33,041 bases of DNA from Nocardia brevicatena NBRC 12119 (GCF_000308495.1 NZ_BAFU01000236.1:1-33041); one strand, 5' to 3'. Shown: positions 22,630 to 29,869, counted from the stretch's first letter. A program made the numbers and translations. The notes: generated from the sequence alone by a model not told the origin.

Positions 22630-23645
22630 CCCCGCACACGCATGCCGATATCGCCGCCGTCCAGATGCTCATGGACCGCCTCGGCGTCTCCGTCACCGAC
22701 CTCACCAATGGACCCGCTGCCGAGACTGCTTCTCCTGCATCGACGTTCGGCGAATTCATCCCCGCCACCCTCGACCGCATGCCAGCCAACCGCACTCGCG
22801 AGCACTACCGCAGCTACTGGAACAAGATCCTCGCCCAACCCGGCTGGGCACAGCGTCGCCTCGACGAACCCACTCCTGCCGACCTGCAGGCCCTGTGCGA
22901 ACAGATCCGCGCGAACCGGGTCATCCGCCGCTCCGACCGCGGCGGCAACGACGTCGTCCGCCACGTCATCGACGCCCTGCGCCGCCTCTACAAACACGCC
23001 GAGGACAGCCGCCTCATCGACCCCCGCGACAACCCCGCCACCCGCCTGACCAAACCCCGACGCACCCGCTCCCACCGCCGCGCCCTGCCCACCGACCTCC
23101 TCACCCAGATCGTCGAACTCGACTCCCTCATCCTGCGCCTGCACACCGAAACCGCCTGCCGCCGAGCAGGAGCCCTCGCCCTACGCCCCCAAGACCTCGA
23201 CCCCGTCCAATCGATCATCCTGCTCCGCGAAAAGGGCGGCACCCACCTCTGGCGACCCATCTCCCCCACCCTCATGCAAGCCCTGTGCCGCCACGCCGAA
23301 CAACGCGGCGCACCCCCGAACGAACCACTCCTGCGCGCCCGCACCGGCCACCCCATCACCCGCCGCCGCTACAACCACCTCTTCGACCGCCTCGGCACCC
23401 ACCTGCCCTGGATCCGCACCCACGGCATCTCCATCCACTGGCTCCGCCACACCACCATCACCTGGGTCGAACGCCACTACGGCACCGCCGTCGCCCGAGA
23501 ATTCGCCCGCCACAGCAACACCGGCAGCGGAGTCACCGGCATCTACACCACCGCCACCATCACCGAAGTCGCCACCGCCGTCGCCCACCTCACCGGCGAA
23601 CCCCATCCCCTCGCCGCCTCACCCGCATCGCCCCGAACCGACTGA
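22626..23645 (+). CDS. Tyrosine recombinase/integrase
   Basis: A 339-residue site-specific recombinase. The SAM-like core-binding domain spans about residues 38-145 (FGEFIPATLDRM to HAEDSRLIDPRDNPATRL). The catalytic domain carries Arg179 (TACRRAGALAL), Lys203 (REKGGTH), His271 and Arg274 (HWLRHTT), His296 (ARHSNTGSG) and nucleophile Tyr307 (GIYTTAT), so it looks active. The N-terminus lacks an obvious AP2-like arm-binding domain, so it is shorter than ICE/phage integrases. It is located just after tRNA-Leu in an operon with the AbrB-fold gene, so it probably integrated this region at or near the tRNA. No second attachment site is seen in the window. Confidence 0.93.
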   Translation: MTPHTHADIAAVQMLMDRLGVSVTDLTNGPAAETASPASTFGEFIPATLDRMPANRTREHYRSYWNKILAQPGWAQRRLDEPTPADLQALCEQIRANRVIRRSDRGGNDVVRHVIDALRRLYKHAEDSRLIDPRDNPATRLTKPRRTRSHRRALPTDLLTQIVELDSLILRLHTETACRRAGALALRPQDLDPVQSIILLREKGGTHLWRPISPTLMQALCRHAEQRGAPPNEPLLRARTGHPITRRRYNHLFDRLGTHLPWIRTHGISIHWLRHTTITWVERHYGTAVAREFARHSNTGSGVTGIYTTATITEVATAVAHLTGEPHPLAASPASPRTD

Positions 23646-23740
23646 CCGAACGCAGACATGTCGATCGAGAAGGGCACGGCACCGACGACGTCACCAGCCC
23701 GGACAAACCTTGCGGTGCCGACCCATTCCAGAATGGCGGA

Positions 23741-24019
23741 TCATCGTGGCGACATGCCTCCTTGGTCGGCGGGCAAGTCGTAGACGACGTCTCCCGGTTC
23801 GATGCGCTGGGAAATCCCGGCAGAGAACATGAACGAACCCTTGCCGGGTATCTTCATATGGATCTCCAGGCCTTCCAGCACGCCCCTGTAGGTGGTGTTG
23901 TCCTCCTTGCGCAGCACGACCCGCTGCCCGACGGCGAAATCACCGACGACCCGCCCGACGACATACGGGTTCGGGAAAGACGACACCGGAAAGATCTCTT
24001 CGGCATGGAATTCGCTCAC
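23741..24019 (-). CDS. Small protein resembling translation-factor beta-barrel (EF-Tu domain II)
   Basis: A 92-residue protein. The sequence VGRVVGDFAVGQRVVLRKED, then GVLEGLEIHMKIPGKGSFMF, then IEPGDVVYDLP, is patterned like domain II of EF-Tu/IF-2 (G-R-V...G-x-x-V-G-x-x-V...G-x-E...I-x-R-G-D/M-V). No GTPase domain is attached. GTG 24019 is supported by GGAGA upstream. Function unknown; it may be a free barrel that binds RNA or a partner. It is the only gene on its strand between convergent integrase and the frameshifted phosphatase, with a perfect 10-bp hairpin 28 bp upstream that may regulate it. The domain match is by eye and needs a profile search. Confidence 0.6.
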   Translation of the reverse strand: MSEFHAEEIFPVSSFPNPYVVGRVVGDFAVGQRVVLRKEDNTTYRGVLEGLEIHMKIPGKGSFMFSAGISQRIEPGDVVYDLPADQGGMSPR

Positions 24020-24047
24020 CGCTCATTCTCCATATCCAGCAACGTAG

Positions 24048-24073
24048 AGGTTTCCTCATCGACGAGGAAACCT
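24048..24073 (-). terminator. Perfect 10-bp stem-loop: terminator of phosphatase gene or operator of the small barrel gene
   Basis: AGGTTTCCTC (24048-24057) and GAGGAAACCT (24064-24073) pair perfectly around a 6-nt loop. It lies 15 nt past the phosphatase stop and 28 nt ahead of the next start on the same strand. There is no U-tract, so transcription termination is only one of two options; an operator over the small gene's promoter is the other. Confidence 0.5.
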
Positions 24074-24087
24074 GCACGGCCGTCCGG

Positions 24088-24655
24088 TCATAGGCCAGGC
24101 CCGACAACACGGACGCGGCGATTACCGAATGCGAGGTGATAGACCGCTGGCATCGGCATCGCCCGATGGAAGTCCCAATCGATACCGGAGCAACCGAACC
24201 CGAGCAGCGCCCGGGATATGAAGGTGCCGTGGCTGCCGACGAGAACCGGAGCACCGGAACCGTCGGCGAGAAGACCGGTCAGGGCACGTACCGCGCGCTC
24301 GGTGAGTTCGTGCAGGCTTTCCGCCGCTGGTCGCGCCCACTGCGGGCTCGCCCAGCTTTCTTCGTAGTAGTGCTCGTAGTCGGGAACCGGCGCAAGCCCC
24401 GAATCCCACTCCCGGAAGCTGCTGATCGATCCGGATCGGCATACCGAGAATCCGCCCCGTTGGTTCGAGGGTCTGCACCGCACGCAGGTATGGACTGGAC
24501 ACCATCGCCGTGGGCTCGAGGGTGGCGAGAGTGGGGGCGAGCCTCTCCGCTTGCGCCTTACCGGTGTCGGTCAGCGGCCGGAGATCGTCGCCGGGCCCGG
24601 CCAGCGTGGGCGGTACGGAACGAGCGTGGCGCACCAAGACGATCGAGGGTCTCAC
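24088..24655 (-). pseudogene. Histidine phosphatase (phosphoglycerate-mutase superfamily), frameshifted
   Basis: The N-terminal half (VRPSIVLVRHARSVPP with RH nucleophile motif, then LTDTGKAQAERLAPTLATLEP and SSPYLRAVQTLEPTG) and the C-terminal half (EWDSGLAPVPDYEHYYEESW, then LVGSHGTFISRALLG with the second catalytic His, H-G) lie in adjacent frames. The break is near 24413-24416; removing one G/C base joins DQQL to REWDSGL as in relatives. The combined length (~190 aa) is normal for the family. Function could be a small-molecule phosphatase. Either one-base decay or a sequencing error; both catalytic regions are otherwise intact. GTG 24655 is the likely start. Confidence 0.8.
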
Positions 24656-24761
24656 CCACGCAATTTTTCCGCATCCGCCAACCACATTCACCGTCGCATC
24701 AGCATGCCGACTCCACCGCATCGGAAACCTGCGGACAGAATCTGGTCAGACGCTCCGGCCG

Positions 24762-26075
24762 ATGGCTGCGGTCGCTGCTCAAGGCACAATCGTGGCCGTG
24801 TCCGCTCTCGCCGATGCTGTGCTGCCGTTGATCCGAACCCGCACCGATCTCCATCGCTGGAGCGCGGCGAACGAGCACGGCCGGCAGATGCACGAGGCGC
24901 TCGACCTTCTCGACGCCGCGGCAGCCGCCGGTGACGATCCGCGGGAGGTGTTCGCGGTGACGCAGAAAGCAATTGCCAGTGCGGTGAAGGTGATTGCCCG
25001 CGCCGATGATTCCAGCGGAATCATCGGGGATGCGTGCCGTCGCCTGCTGCGCCTGCATCCTGTCGCCGCCACGGCCGCGAAACCACCCGCAGCCCGCTTG
25101 GTGGCGTGGATGCTGAAATTCCAGTTCGAGGGCGAGGTCGACTTCTTCGAACTCGACCCGGTCGCCTACGCGCCCGCCCTCGGCGACAAAGGACTCACGG
25201 CCTACCGTGCGAAGCTCGCCGAGATCGACGCCGGACTCGGACCCGAACTACCCGCACCCCAACCACCAGCCGGACAGCCCTACCGCAGCGACCAGGCGGC
25301 GTGGGATCGGTGGGGCGAGGATCAGCACACCCGATTCACGCTGGAATGGAACGCACGCCGCCTGGCGGTACTCGACCGCGATGTCGAGGCAATCATCGCC
25401 ACCCACTCCCGAGACCGCGCGGTCGCGGCCTGGTTCACCGACACCGCCGAAGCCCTCGCCGAAATCGGACAGATCGACCTCGCACTCGACTGGGCCAAAC
25501 AGGGCGCCGACTTCGACCACGGCCACCAAGCACACCAAGCCGCCGAATACTGGTGCACACTGCTGGCCGAACACCGGCCGGGCGAAGAACTCTCGGCACG
25601 GTGGGAAGTGTTCACCCGCTGGCCGGCCTCCGGCACCGCAGCCCGCCTGCACAGAAGCGCCGGAGAGTCCTGGCCCGACTACCACGACGCGACACTCGAA
25701 CGACTATCGCCGACGCCACGGCACGCGGTCCTGTTCGCCCTCCAATCATTGCGGGACACCGAGCTGGCCTGGCAGCTGGCGCATTCCCTGAACCTGCAGG
25801 ACGCCGACACCTGGAGCCTGCTCGTCACCGCCTACGAAAAAATCGACCCGCTCGCCGTCCTCCCCGCGCTCACCGACCTGGTCCTCGCCGAACTGACCGA
25901 GGCCGGCGCCCGCCACTACCAGATCGCGGCCCGCCGGTTGAAGAAGATGCGCACACTCGCCGACGGCACCGACAAACAAGACGAGGTCGACAGGTTCATC
26001 CTCGAACTCCGGGAAACCCATCGCCGCCGACCACGACTACAACGCGAATTCGACCGCGCCGGACTCCCAGCGTGA
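24762..26075 (+). CDS. Uncharacterised helical-repeat protein
   Basis: About 437 residues, largely alpha-helical with TPR-like pairs (for instance AVAAWFTDTAEALAEIGQIDLALDWAKQG split around residues 220-250, LVTAYEKIDPLAVLPALTDLVLAEL, and the end RHYQIAARRLKKMRTLADG). I recognise it only loosely as an actinobacterial family sometimes found with SWIM-zinc-finger proteins (possibly DUF6880); that identification is weak. There is no signal peptide, transmembrane or catalytic motif. The start is uncertain: ATG 24762, GTG 24792 or GTG 24798; the frame continues upstream, antisense to the phosphatase, with poor composition. It sits alone in the island between the phosphatase remnant and the palindrome repeats. 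Confidence 0.6.
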   Translation: MAAVAAQGTIVAVSALADAVLPLIRTRTDLHRWSAANEHGRQMHEALDLLDAAAAAGDDPREVFAVTQKAIASAVKVIARADDSSGIIGDACRRLLRLHPVAATAAKPPAARLVAWMLKFQFEGEVDFFELDPVAYAPALGDKGLTAYRAKLAEIDAGLGPELPAPQPPAGQPYRSDQAAWDRWGEDQHTRFTLEWNARRLAVLDRDVEAIIATHSRDRAVAAWFTDTAEALAEIGQIDLALDWAKQGADFDHGHQAHQAAEYWCTLLAEHRPGEELSARWEVFTRWPASGTAARLHRSAGESWPDYHDATLERLSPTPRHAVLFALQSLRDTELAWQLAHSLNLQDADTWSLLVTAYEKIDPLAVLPALTDLVLAELTEAGARHYQIAARRLKKMRTLADGTDKQDEVDRFILELRETHRRRPRLQREFDRAGLPA

Positions 26076-26141
26076 TCACTCCTCCGGTGCCGGTGCGCCC
26101 AGACGACGGTTGACGCCATGCACACACGCCAGGCGCGCACT

Positions 26142-26228
26142 GTGCGCACACCCGCCGTATCGCCCGAGTCGTGCGCACACCCGTCCATCACTCGCACACC
26201 CGGTCCTCTGCCGGAGACCGTGCGCACG
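26142..26228. repeat. Cluster of GTGCGCAC palindromes in a gene-free stretch
   Basis: In the 336-bp gap 26076-26411 no credible gene is seen. It contains GTGCGCACACCCG twice exactly (26142-26154 and 26171-26183), a partial copy GCACACCCG (26194-26202), and the palindromic core GTGCGCAC again near 26220-26227. Spacings are irregular, so this is not a CRISPR array. It may be a protein-binding cluster or debris of an insertion. Confidence 0.55.
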
Positions 26229-26411
26229 GCAACTGGTTCCGAGGAGCGCACCTTCTCTCCACCGTCGGGGCCCACTGGGCGAAACGTCCCCAACACAGGT
26301 GCCACAAGCGCCGACGCCTGCAGACCCGAGAACTCCCGACCGTGATACGCGATGAGGGAAGGCCGCGCAGCAGGGCACGGCACCCCGGACGACGGCCGAG
26401 CTCTTCCCGGA

Positions 26412-26747
26412 TCAATCCGGGCGTGGCGCGTACATGATGACCGCAACCCCGATGAGGCAGATACCGGCGCCGATCACGTCCCAGCGGTCGGGCCGGAAGC
26501 CGTCGAGCATCATGCCCCACAACAGCGATCCCGCGATGAACACCCCACCGTAGGCGGCGAAGATGCGCCCGAAGTTCGCATCGGGCTGCAGCGTCGCGAC
26601 GAACCCATAGATACCCAGCGCAATGACGCCGGCACCGATCCAAGCCCAGCCGCGATGCACACGCACTCCCTGCCAGACCAGCCAGGCACCACCGATCTCG
26701 GCGACGGCAGCCAGAGCGAACAGCAGGATCGAACGCAACACGGTCAT
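26412..26747 (-). CDS. YnfA/UPF0060-family small membrane protein
   Basis: A 111-residue protein with four hydrophobic helices ([73 protein letters not shown]). The [11 protein letters not shown] and AYGGVFI blocks are family signatures. YnfA proteins resemble small-multidrug-resistance pumps, and some have been linked to export of cationic compounds. It lies 114 bp after the MerR gene on the same strand and may be in that operon, but TAGGCT (26754-26759) stands 6 nt before its ATG and may give it its own leaderless transcript. Confidence 0.92.
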   Translation of the reverse strand: MTVLRSILLFALAAVAEIGGAWLVWQGVRVHRGWAWIGAGVIALGIYGFVATLQPDANFGRIFAAYGGVFIAGSLLWGMMLDGFRPDRWDVIGAGICLIGVAVIMYAPRPD

Positions 26748-26753
26748 CGACGG

Positions 26754-26759
26754 AGCCTA
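26754..26759 (-). promoter_or_regulatory. Possible leaderless -10 box of the YnfA gene
   Basis: On the minus strand TAGGCT ends 6 nt before ATG 26747, identical in hexamer and spacing to the box ahead of the mini-ORF at 1657. No -35 hexamer is evident. Confidence 0.4.
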
Positions 26760-26861
26760 ATCCTGGATTCCGGCGGAGGCCGCGGCACATCCGGCAACCT
26801 GCGCCCGCACGCACACCGGCAGTGCGACGATCGGCGCCCCTCCGTGACCCATCTTCTCGGC

Positions 26862-27311
26862 TCAGGAACCACGGCTGTCCCCTTCCCTGCCGGAGTGGTC
26901 GGACGCGGTGTCGAATGGCACCGGGCAGCCTGGAGTCTCGCTGCACACGACCAGGTCGTCACACCCAGCGGCCAACGCCGCGCGCAGGGTGTCGCGCACC
27001 AGGGTCAACTCGGTGAGTTTCGCATCGACCTCGGCCAGCTTGACCGCGGCGCGGGCCTGCAACCCGGCCTTGGCTCGAGGCTGCCCGAGCCCGGTGGCCG
27101 TAAGCAGGTCGGCAACCTCGTCGAGGGTGAACCCCAACCGCTGAGCGGCCTTGATCACCCGCAACACCGTCACCGCCCGCTCCGGATACAACCGATGCCC
27201 ACCCACGCTGCGATCCGGCTCGGCCAGCAGGCCACGACGTTCGTAATAGCGCAGCGTCTGCACGTTCACACCGACCGCCGCGGCCAGCTCACCGGTGCGC
27301 AGCGCGGTCAC
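26862..27311 (-). CDS. MerR-family metal-type transcriptional regulator
   Basis: A 149-residue MerR protein. The winged helix-turn-helix is LRTGELAAAVGVNVQTLRYY then ERRGLLAEPDRSVGGHRLYP, followed by a coiled dimerisation helix (residues ~80-115). The C-terminal metal-loop has GCDDLVVCSETPGCPVPF with C117, C123 and C129. Mercury-type MerR uses three cysteines including one near residue 82, which is absent here, so the metal or metalloid may differ. GTG 27311 overlaps the stop of the preceding gene by 4 bp, so the two are coupled. It probably acts at the long-spacer dyad promoter upstream (27659-27690) to control its own operon. Confidence 0.9.
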   Translation of the reverse strand: MTALRTGELAAAVGVNVQTLRYYERRGLLAEPDRSVGGHRLYPERAVTVLRVIKAAQRLGFTLDEVADLLTATGLGQPRAKAGLQARAAVKLAEVDAKLTELTLVRDTLRAALAAGCDDLVVCSETPGCPVPFDTASDHSGREGDSRGS

Positions 27312-27652
27312 CGGCCCTCACCGCCCGCGGTGTCCACCCGGGCGCCGAGGGCGTCGAGCACCTCGGCATAGGCGGCGGGAACGCCGACCCCCATTACCAG
27401 CCCGGCCTCGCTGGAATCGAAGTCGAAAGTGAACACCGAGCAGCAGCTCGACTCGCGTGCCGCCAGATCCCGCGTCACCGGCTCGGCCGCCGGATCCACA
27501 ACGAGTTCGAGCCGAGCCGGATCCGGCCGGCGCACGGCGCGGACGGCCTCGGCGAAGAACCGGTCGAACTCGGCGAGCCGGACAGGTTGCTCGACCGTCG
27601 GCAGGGTGCACGAATCCGGCACCCACCCCTCCGCACCAGGAGACATCGTCAT
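27308..27652 (-). CDS. Double-cysteine protein, partner of MerR regulator
   Basis: A 114-residue soluble protein. A helix LAEFDRFFAEAVRAVRRPDP is followed by RDLAARESSCCSVFTFDFDS (Cys70-Cys71, plus Cys15), then VGVPAAYAEVLDALGAR. The A-R-E-x-x-C-C-S-x-F-T-F block recurs in actinobacterial proteins beside metal-type MerR regulators. The vicinal pair could bind a soft metal or metalloid, or form a redox disulfide; no function is proven. ATG 27652 fits the leaderless promoter; the longer frame to 27778 crosses that promoter and is rejected. It is the first gene of the operon and overlaps merR. Confidence 0.75.
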   Translation of the reverse strand: MTMSPGAEGWVPDSCTLPTVEQPVRLAEFDRFFAEAVRAVRRPDPARLELVVDPAAEPVTRDLAARESSCCSVFTFDFDSSEAGLVMGVGVPAAYAEVLDALGARVDTAGGEGR

Positions 27653-27658
27653 ATCACC

Positions 27659-27690
27659 ACGGTAAGCCTGTACCCGGGTACAGAATGCAA
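27659..27690 (-). promoter_or_regulatory. MerR-type promoter with 20-bp spacer and central palindrome
   Basis: On the minus strand TTGCAT (27685-27690) is the -35 and TACCGT (27659-27664) the -10, 20 bp apart instead of 17. CTGTACCCGGGTACAG (27668-27683), a perfect 16-bp palindrome, fills the spacer. That is the hallmark of MerR control, where the activator untwists DNA to realign the boxes. The -10 ends 6 nt before ATG 27652, so the message is probably leaderless. Confidence 0.8.
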
Positions 27691-28235
27691 CCCGAACCCG
27701 GATCCTGCTGAACCTGCGCCACGGGCCAGTGGTATCCGGCGGCGCCGGCCTAGCCGACCGGGCACGTGCCCTGTTCAACCATCTGGCCCGCCCGTATGGG
27801 CGCGGACTGGTGGTCTCAGTCCCTGAAAGTCAGCGCCACCGCCCCGAACTCGCCAATGTCGGCCCCACCCCTGAATTCCCATTCACCGCACACCCATTCA
27901 CGCACTCCACCATCCCTGCCCTCACACACTATCCGTCCCACCACTTCCCACTCGCTACTGTCCGTTCTGGTTCAATCTTGCGGATATCGACCAGCCGACC
28001 TGGGACGCGAAAGGTTGCGCGAAAGGATTGGGCTCCTCGGCGGTTCGGATCTACTTTGCGGATTTTAGAGCGCCTGCTGCTGCATCGAGCTTTCGTCCGT
28101 CAGCGTTCCTGAAGTTTTTCTTGGAGTTCGAGAGATCACGCGGCTCTACGAGCTGAAGGATGTGGGGCCCCAGGTGTCCAGGAAGGAAACGCCGCGCCGG
28201 CAAGCGGCCCTTGAACGGCACCGAACACGCACCTG
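27691..28235. other. Gene-poor stretch between MerR operon promoter and the LLM oxidoreductase
   Basis: About 545 bases with no gene I can defend. Frames such as the one reading HLARPYGRGLVVSVPE (27780s) are open but unrecognised. From about 27885 to 27968 the plus strand is very poor in G and rich in C, A and T, unlike the rest of the window. The stretch may be insertion debris or a divergent leader. Confidence 0.4.
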
Positions 28236-29144
28236 TCAGCGTCGACTGCCCAATAGAGAGGCCAGAAGCTTCCACTGTTGTGCCGGGATGGTGAACGGCT
28301 CGGCTGGTAGCGCCTGAAGGCAGACGTGATCGGCGCCGGCGGAGATGTGGGCGGCGATCCGTTGTTCCACCTGGTTCTCCCCGATCGCAACCAGTGCGTC
28401 GACGAGCCGGTCGCTGCCTGGTGCGGCGAGATCGGCGTCGGTGAAGCCGAGTCGCTGCCAGCTCGCACGGTAGCCCGGGTTGGACAGATAGGCGGCCACG
28501 TGTGCGCGGCCGCGGGTTCTGGCGTCCGCATCGTCGGCCCCGATCACGACAGCCTGTTCGACCACCAGCCTCCGGTCCGGCCCGAGGGCGGCGCGTGCCT
28601 GTGCGGTGTGCTTGGGCGTCACAAGATAAGTGATGGCTCCGTCGGCCCGGTCCCGAGCCAGCTGCAATGCGCGTGGCCCGAGTGCCGCCAGTATGCGGGG
28701 TAACCGCCCGGCGTCCGGCAGTCCGAGCTGGGTTCGCAAGGTGTCCGGTGTATCGAGGTCGTCGAGGTACTCGCGCAAGGTGGCCAACGGTCTGCGGTAT
28801 TCGAGTCCGAGTACTCCTTCGACGACGCGGGGATTGGATGTACCGGCCCCGAAGACGAAGCGATCCGGGTAGGAATCCAGGAGAGCCCGGGCCGATGCTC
28901 GCATCCAATGTGGATGGCGACCATAGGTCACCGCGATCCCCGTACCGACCAGCAGTCTGCGGGTTGCGGCGAGCAGGCCCGCGGCAGTGACGAACGGATC
29001 GTGCGCGAGCCCTTCACTGAGCCAGATCGCGCCCAACCCCAGTTCCTCCAACTCCGCCACCAGCTCAGTCGCCGCAGCAGGCGCTTGCAGATCGAGCCCG
29101 TTCACCCAGATGCCGGTGCGTGGCATGTTCGGCGGCAACACCAT
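28236..29144 (-). CDS. LLM-class F420-dependent oxidoreductase (TIGR03620-like)
   Basis: A 302-residue luciferase-like (beta/alpha)8 flavin/deazaflavin enzyme. TGIWVNGLDLQAPAAATELVAE opens the barrel, GAIWLSEGLAHDPFVTAAGLLA and LLVGTGIAVTYGRHPHWMRA are conserved strands, and YPDRFVFGAGTSNP and TYLVTPKHTAQAR follow. These marks fit the actinobacterial F420-dependent subgroup, which uses reduced F420 to reduce or oxidise varied substrates; F420 use is inferred from family. AGGA before ATG 29144 supports the start (ATG 29126 is an alternative). It is divergent from a TetR gene whose two operators lie in the gap, so it is the probable repressed target. Confidence 0.88.
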   Translation of the reverse strand: MVLPPNMPRTGIWVNGLDLQAPAAATELVAELEELGLGAIWLSEGLAHDPFVTAAGLLAATRRLLVGTGIAVTYGRHPHWMRASARALLDSYPDRFVFGAGTSNPRVVEGVLGLEYRRPLATLREYLDDLDTPDTLRTQLGLPDAGRLPRILAALGPRALQLARDRADGAITYLVTPKHTAQARAALGPDRRLVVEQAVVIGADDADARTRGRAHVAAYLSNPGYRASWQRLGFTDADLAAPGSDRLVDALVAIGENQVEQRIAAHISAGADHVCLQALPAEPFTIPAQQWKLLASLLGSRR

Positions 29145-29160
29145 ATTGGATCCTGTCCAC

Positions 29161-29206
29161 TATAATTCGGAATGGCATTCCGAATATACGGAGCGGCGTT
29201 CCGATT
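29161..29206. promoter_or_regulatory. Two abutting 21-bp TetR operators with a TATAAT box
   Basis: A perfect 21-bp palindrome lies at 29165-29185 (arms ATTCGGAATG and CATTCCGAAT around G). A second copy matching 16 of 21 positions follows directly at 29186-29206. TATAAT at 29161-29166 overlaps the first operator's edge. The tandem, two-helical-turn arrangement between the LLM gene and TetR suggests cooperative repression of both. Confidence 0.8.
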
Positions 29207-29221
29207 AAGCAAGGGAGTCCT

Positions 29222-29827
29222 GTGGAGCGAGCCGAATCACCTCCGCCGGGCGGCGTGCGAGCCGACGCCCGGCGCAGCCGCGGACGACTTCTCGAGACCG
29301 CCCGCGCAATGTTCGTCAGCGAAGGAGTCGATGTGTCGTTCAATGAGATCGCCCGGCGCGCCGGCGTTGGTCCGGCCACCCTCTACCGGCACTTTCCGCA
29401 GCGAGAGGATCTCATCGCCGCCGTGGTCGGCACCAGCCTCGACGAAGTCACCGCACTCGCGACCACCCTCGACACTGCGCCTGATCCCGGAGCCGCTTTA
29501 TGGCAATGGATTGCCTCGTTGGTGGCACACATTCGCCGTGTGCGAGGGCTGTCCGACGAGATCATGCGCGCTCTCGAGTTCCCCGACAGCCCCTTGGCCC
29601 CGCATTGCGCGGCGGCAATGGCCGCGGCCGGGGCTGTGCTGGCCCGCGCCCAACAGTCCGGACGTGCAAACCCGGACGCCACCACCGAAGACATCGTCAA
29701 AATCGCCAGCGCCATTGCTTGGGCCAGCGGCCAGACCGATACCACCGACCCTGCCGGGGACCGCCTTCTCAACCTTGTGTTGCACGGCATCATCAGCCCG
29801 GACAAGGCGCGACCCTCACACGCCTGA
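29222..29827 (+). CDS. TetR-family transcriptional regulator
   Basis: A 201-residue repressor. RGRLLETARAMFVSEGVDVS then FNEIARRAGVGPATLYRHFP and QREDLIAAVV form the DNA-binding domain; the remainder is helical, with LWQWIASLVAHIRRVRGLSDEI typical of the SbtR-like C-terminal family. AAGGGAG before GTG 29222 fixes the start; a longer frame reads through its own operators and is rejected. It is divergent from the LLM oxidoreductase and almost certainly binds the tandem palindromes at 29165-29206. The ligand, perhaps the oxidoreductase substrate, is unknown. Confidence 0.9.
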   Translation: MERAESPPPGGVRADARRSRGRLLETARAMFVSEGVDVSFNEIARRAGVGPATLYRHFPQREDLIAAVVGTSLDEVTALATTLDTAPDPGAALWQWIASLVAHIRRVRGLSDEIMRALEFPDSPLAPHCAAAMAAAGAVLARAQQSGRANPDATTEDIVKIASAIAWASGQTDTTDPAGDRLLNLVLHGIISPDKARPSHA

Positions 29828-29869
29828 TCCCACCCTGTCGCCATGGTCGGTGTTATCCACTCGAGTACC

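Noticed and set aside
23677-23720. CGGCACCG / CGGTGCCG inverted repeat after the integrase as a terminator
   Set aside because: Arms are perfect, but the loop is 28 nt and there is no U-tract; too weak to annotate.
22496-24139. Long plus-strand open frame of 547 codons across the integrase
   Set aside because: It lies in another frame of the clear integrase gene and reads Pro/His/Arg low-complexity sequence.
26142-26228. CRISPR array
   Set aside because: Repeats are 8-13 bp with irregular spacing and no cas genes; not CRISPR. No array was seen anywhere in the window.
27729-28112. Plus-strand frame reading HLARPYGRGLVVSVPE as a gene
   Set aside because: No ribosome site, no family resemblance, and its latter half is low-complexity His/Pro/Thr-rich sequence.
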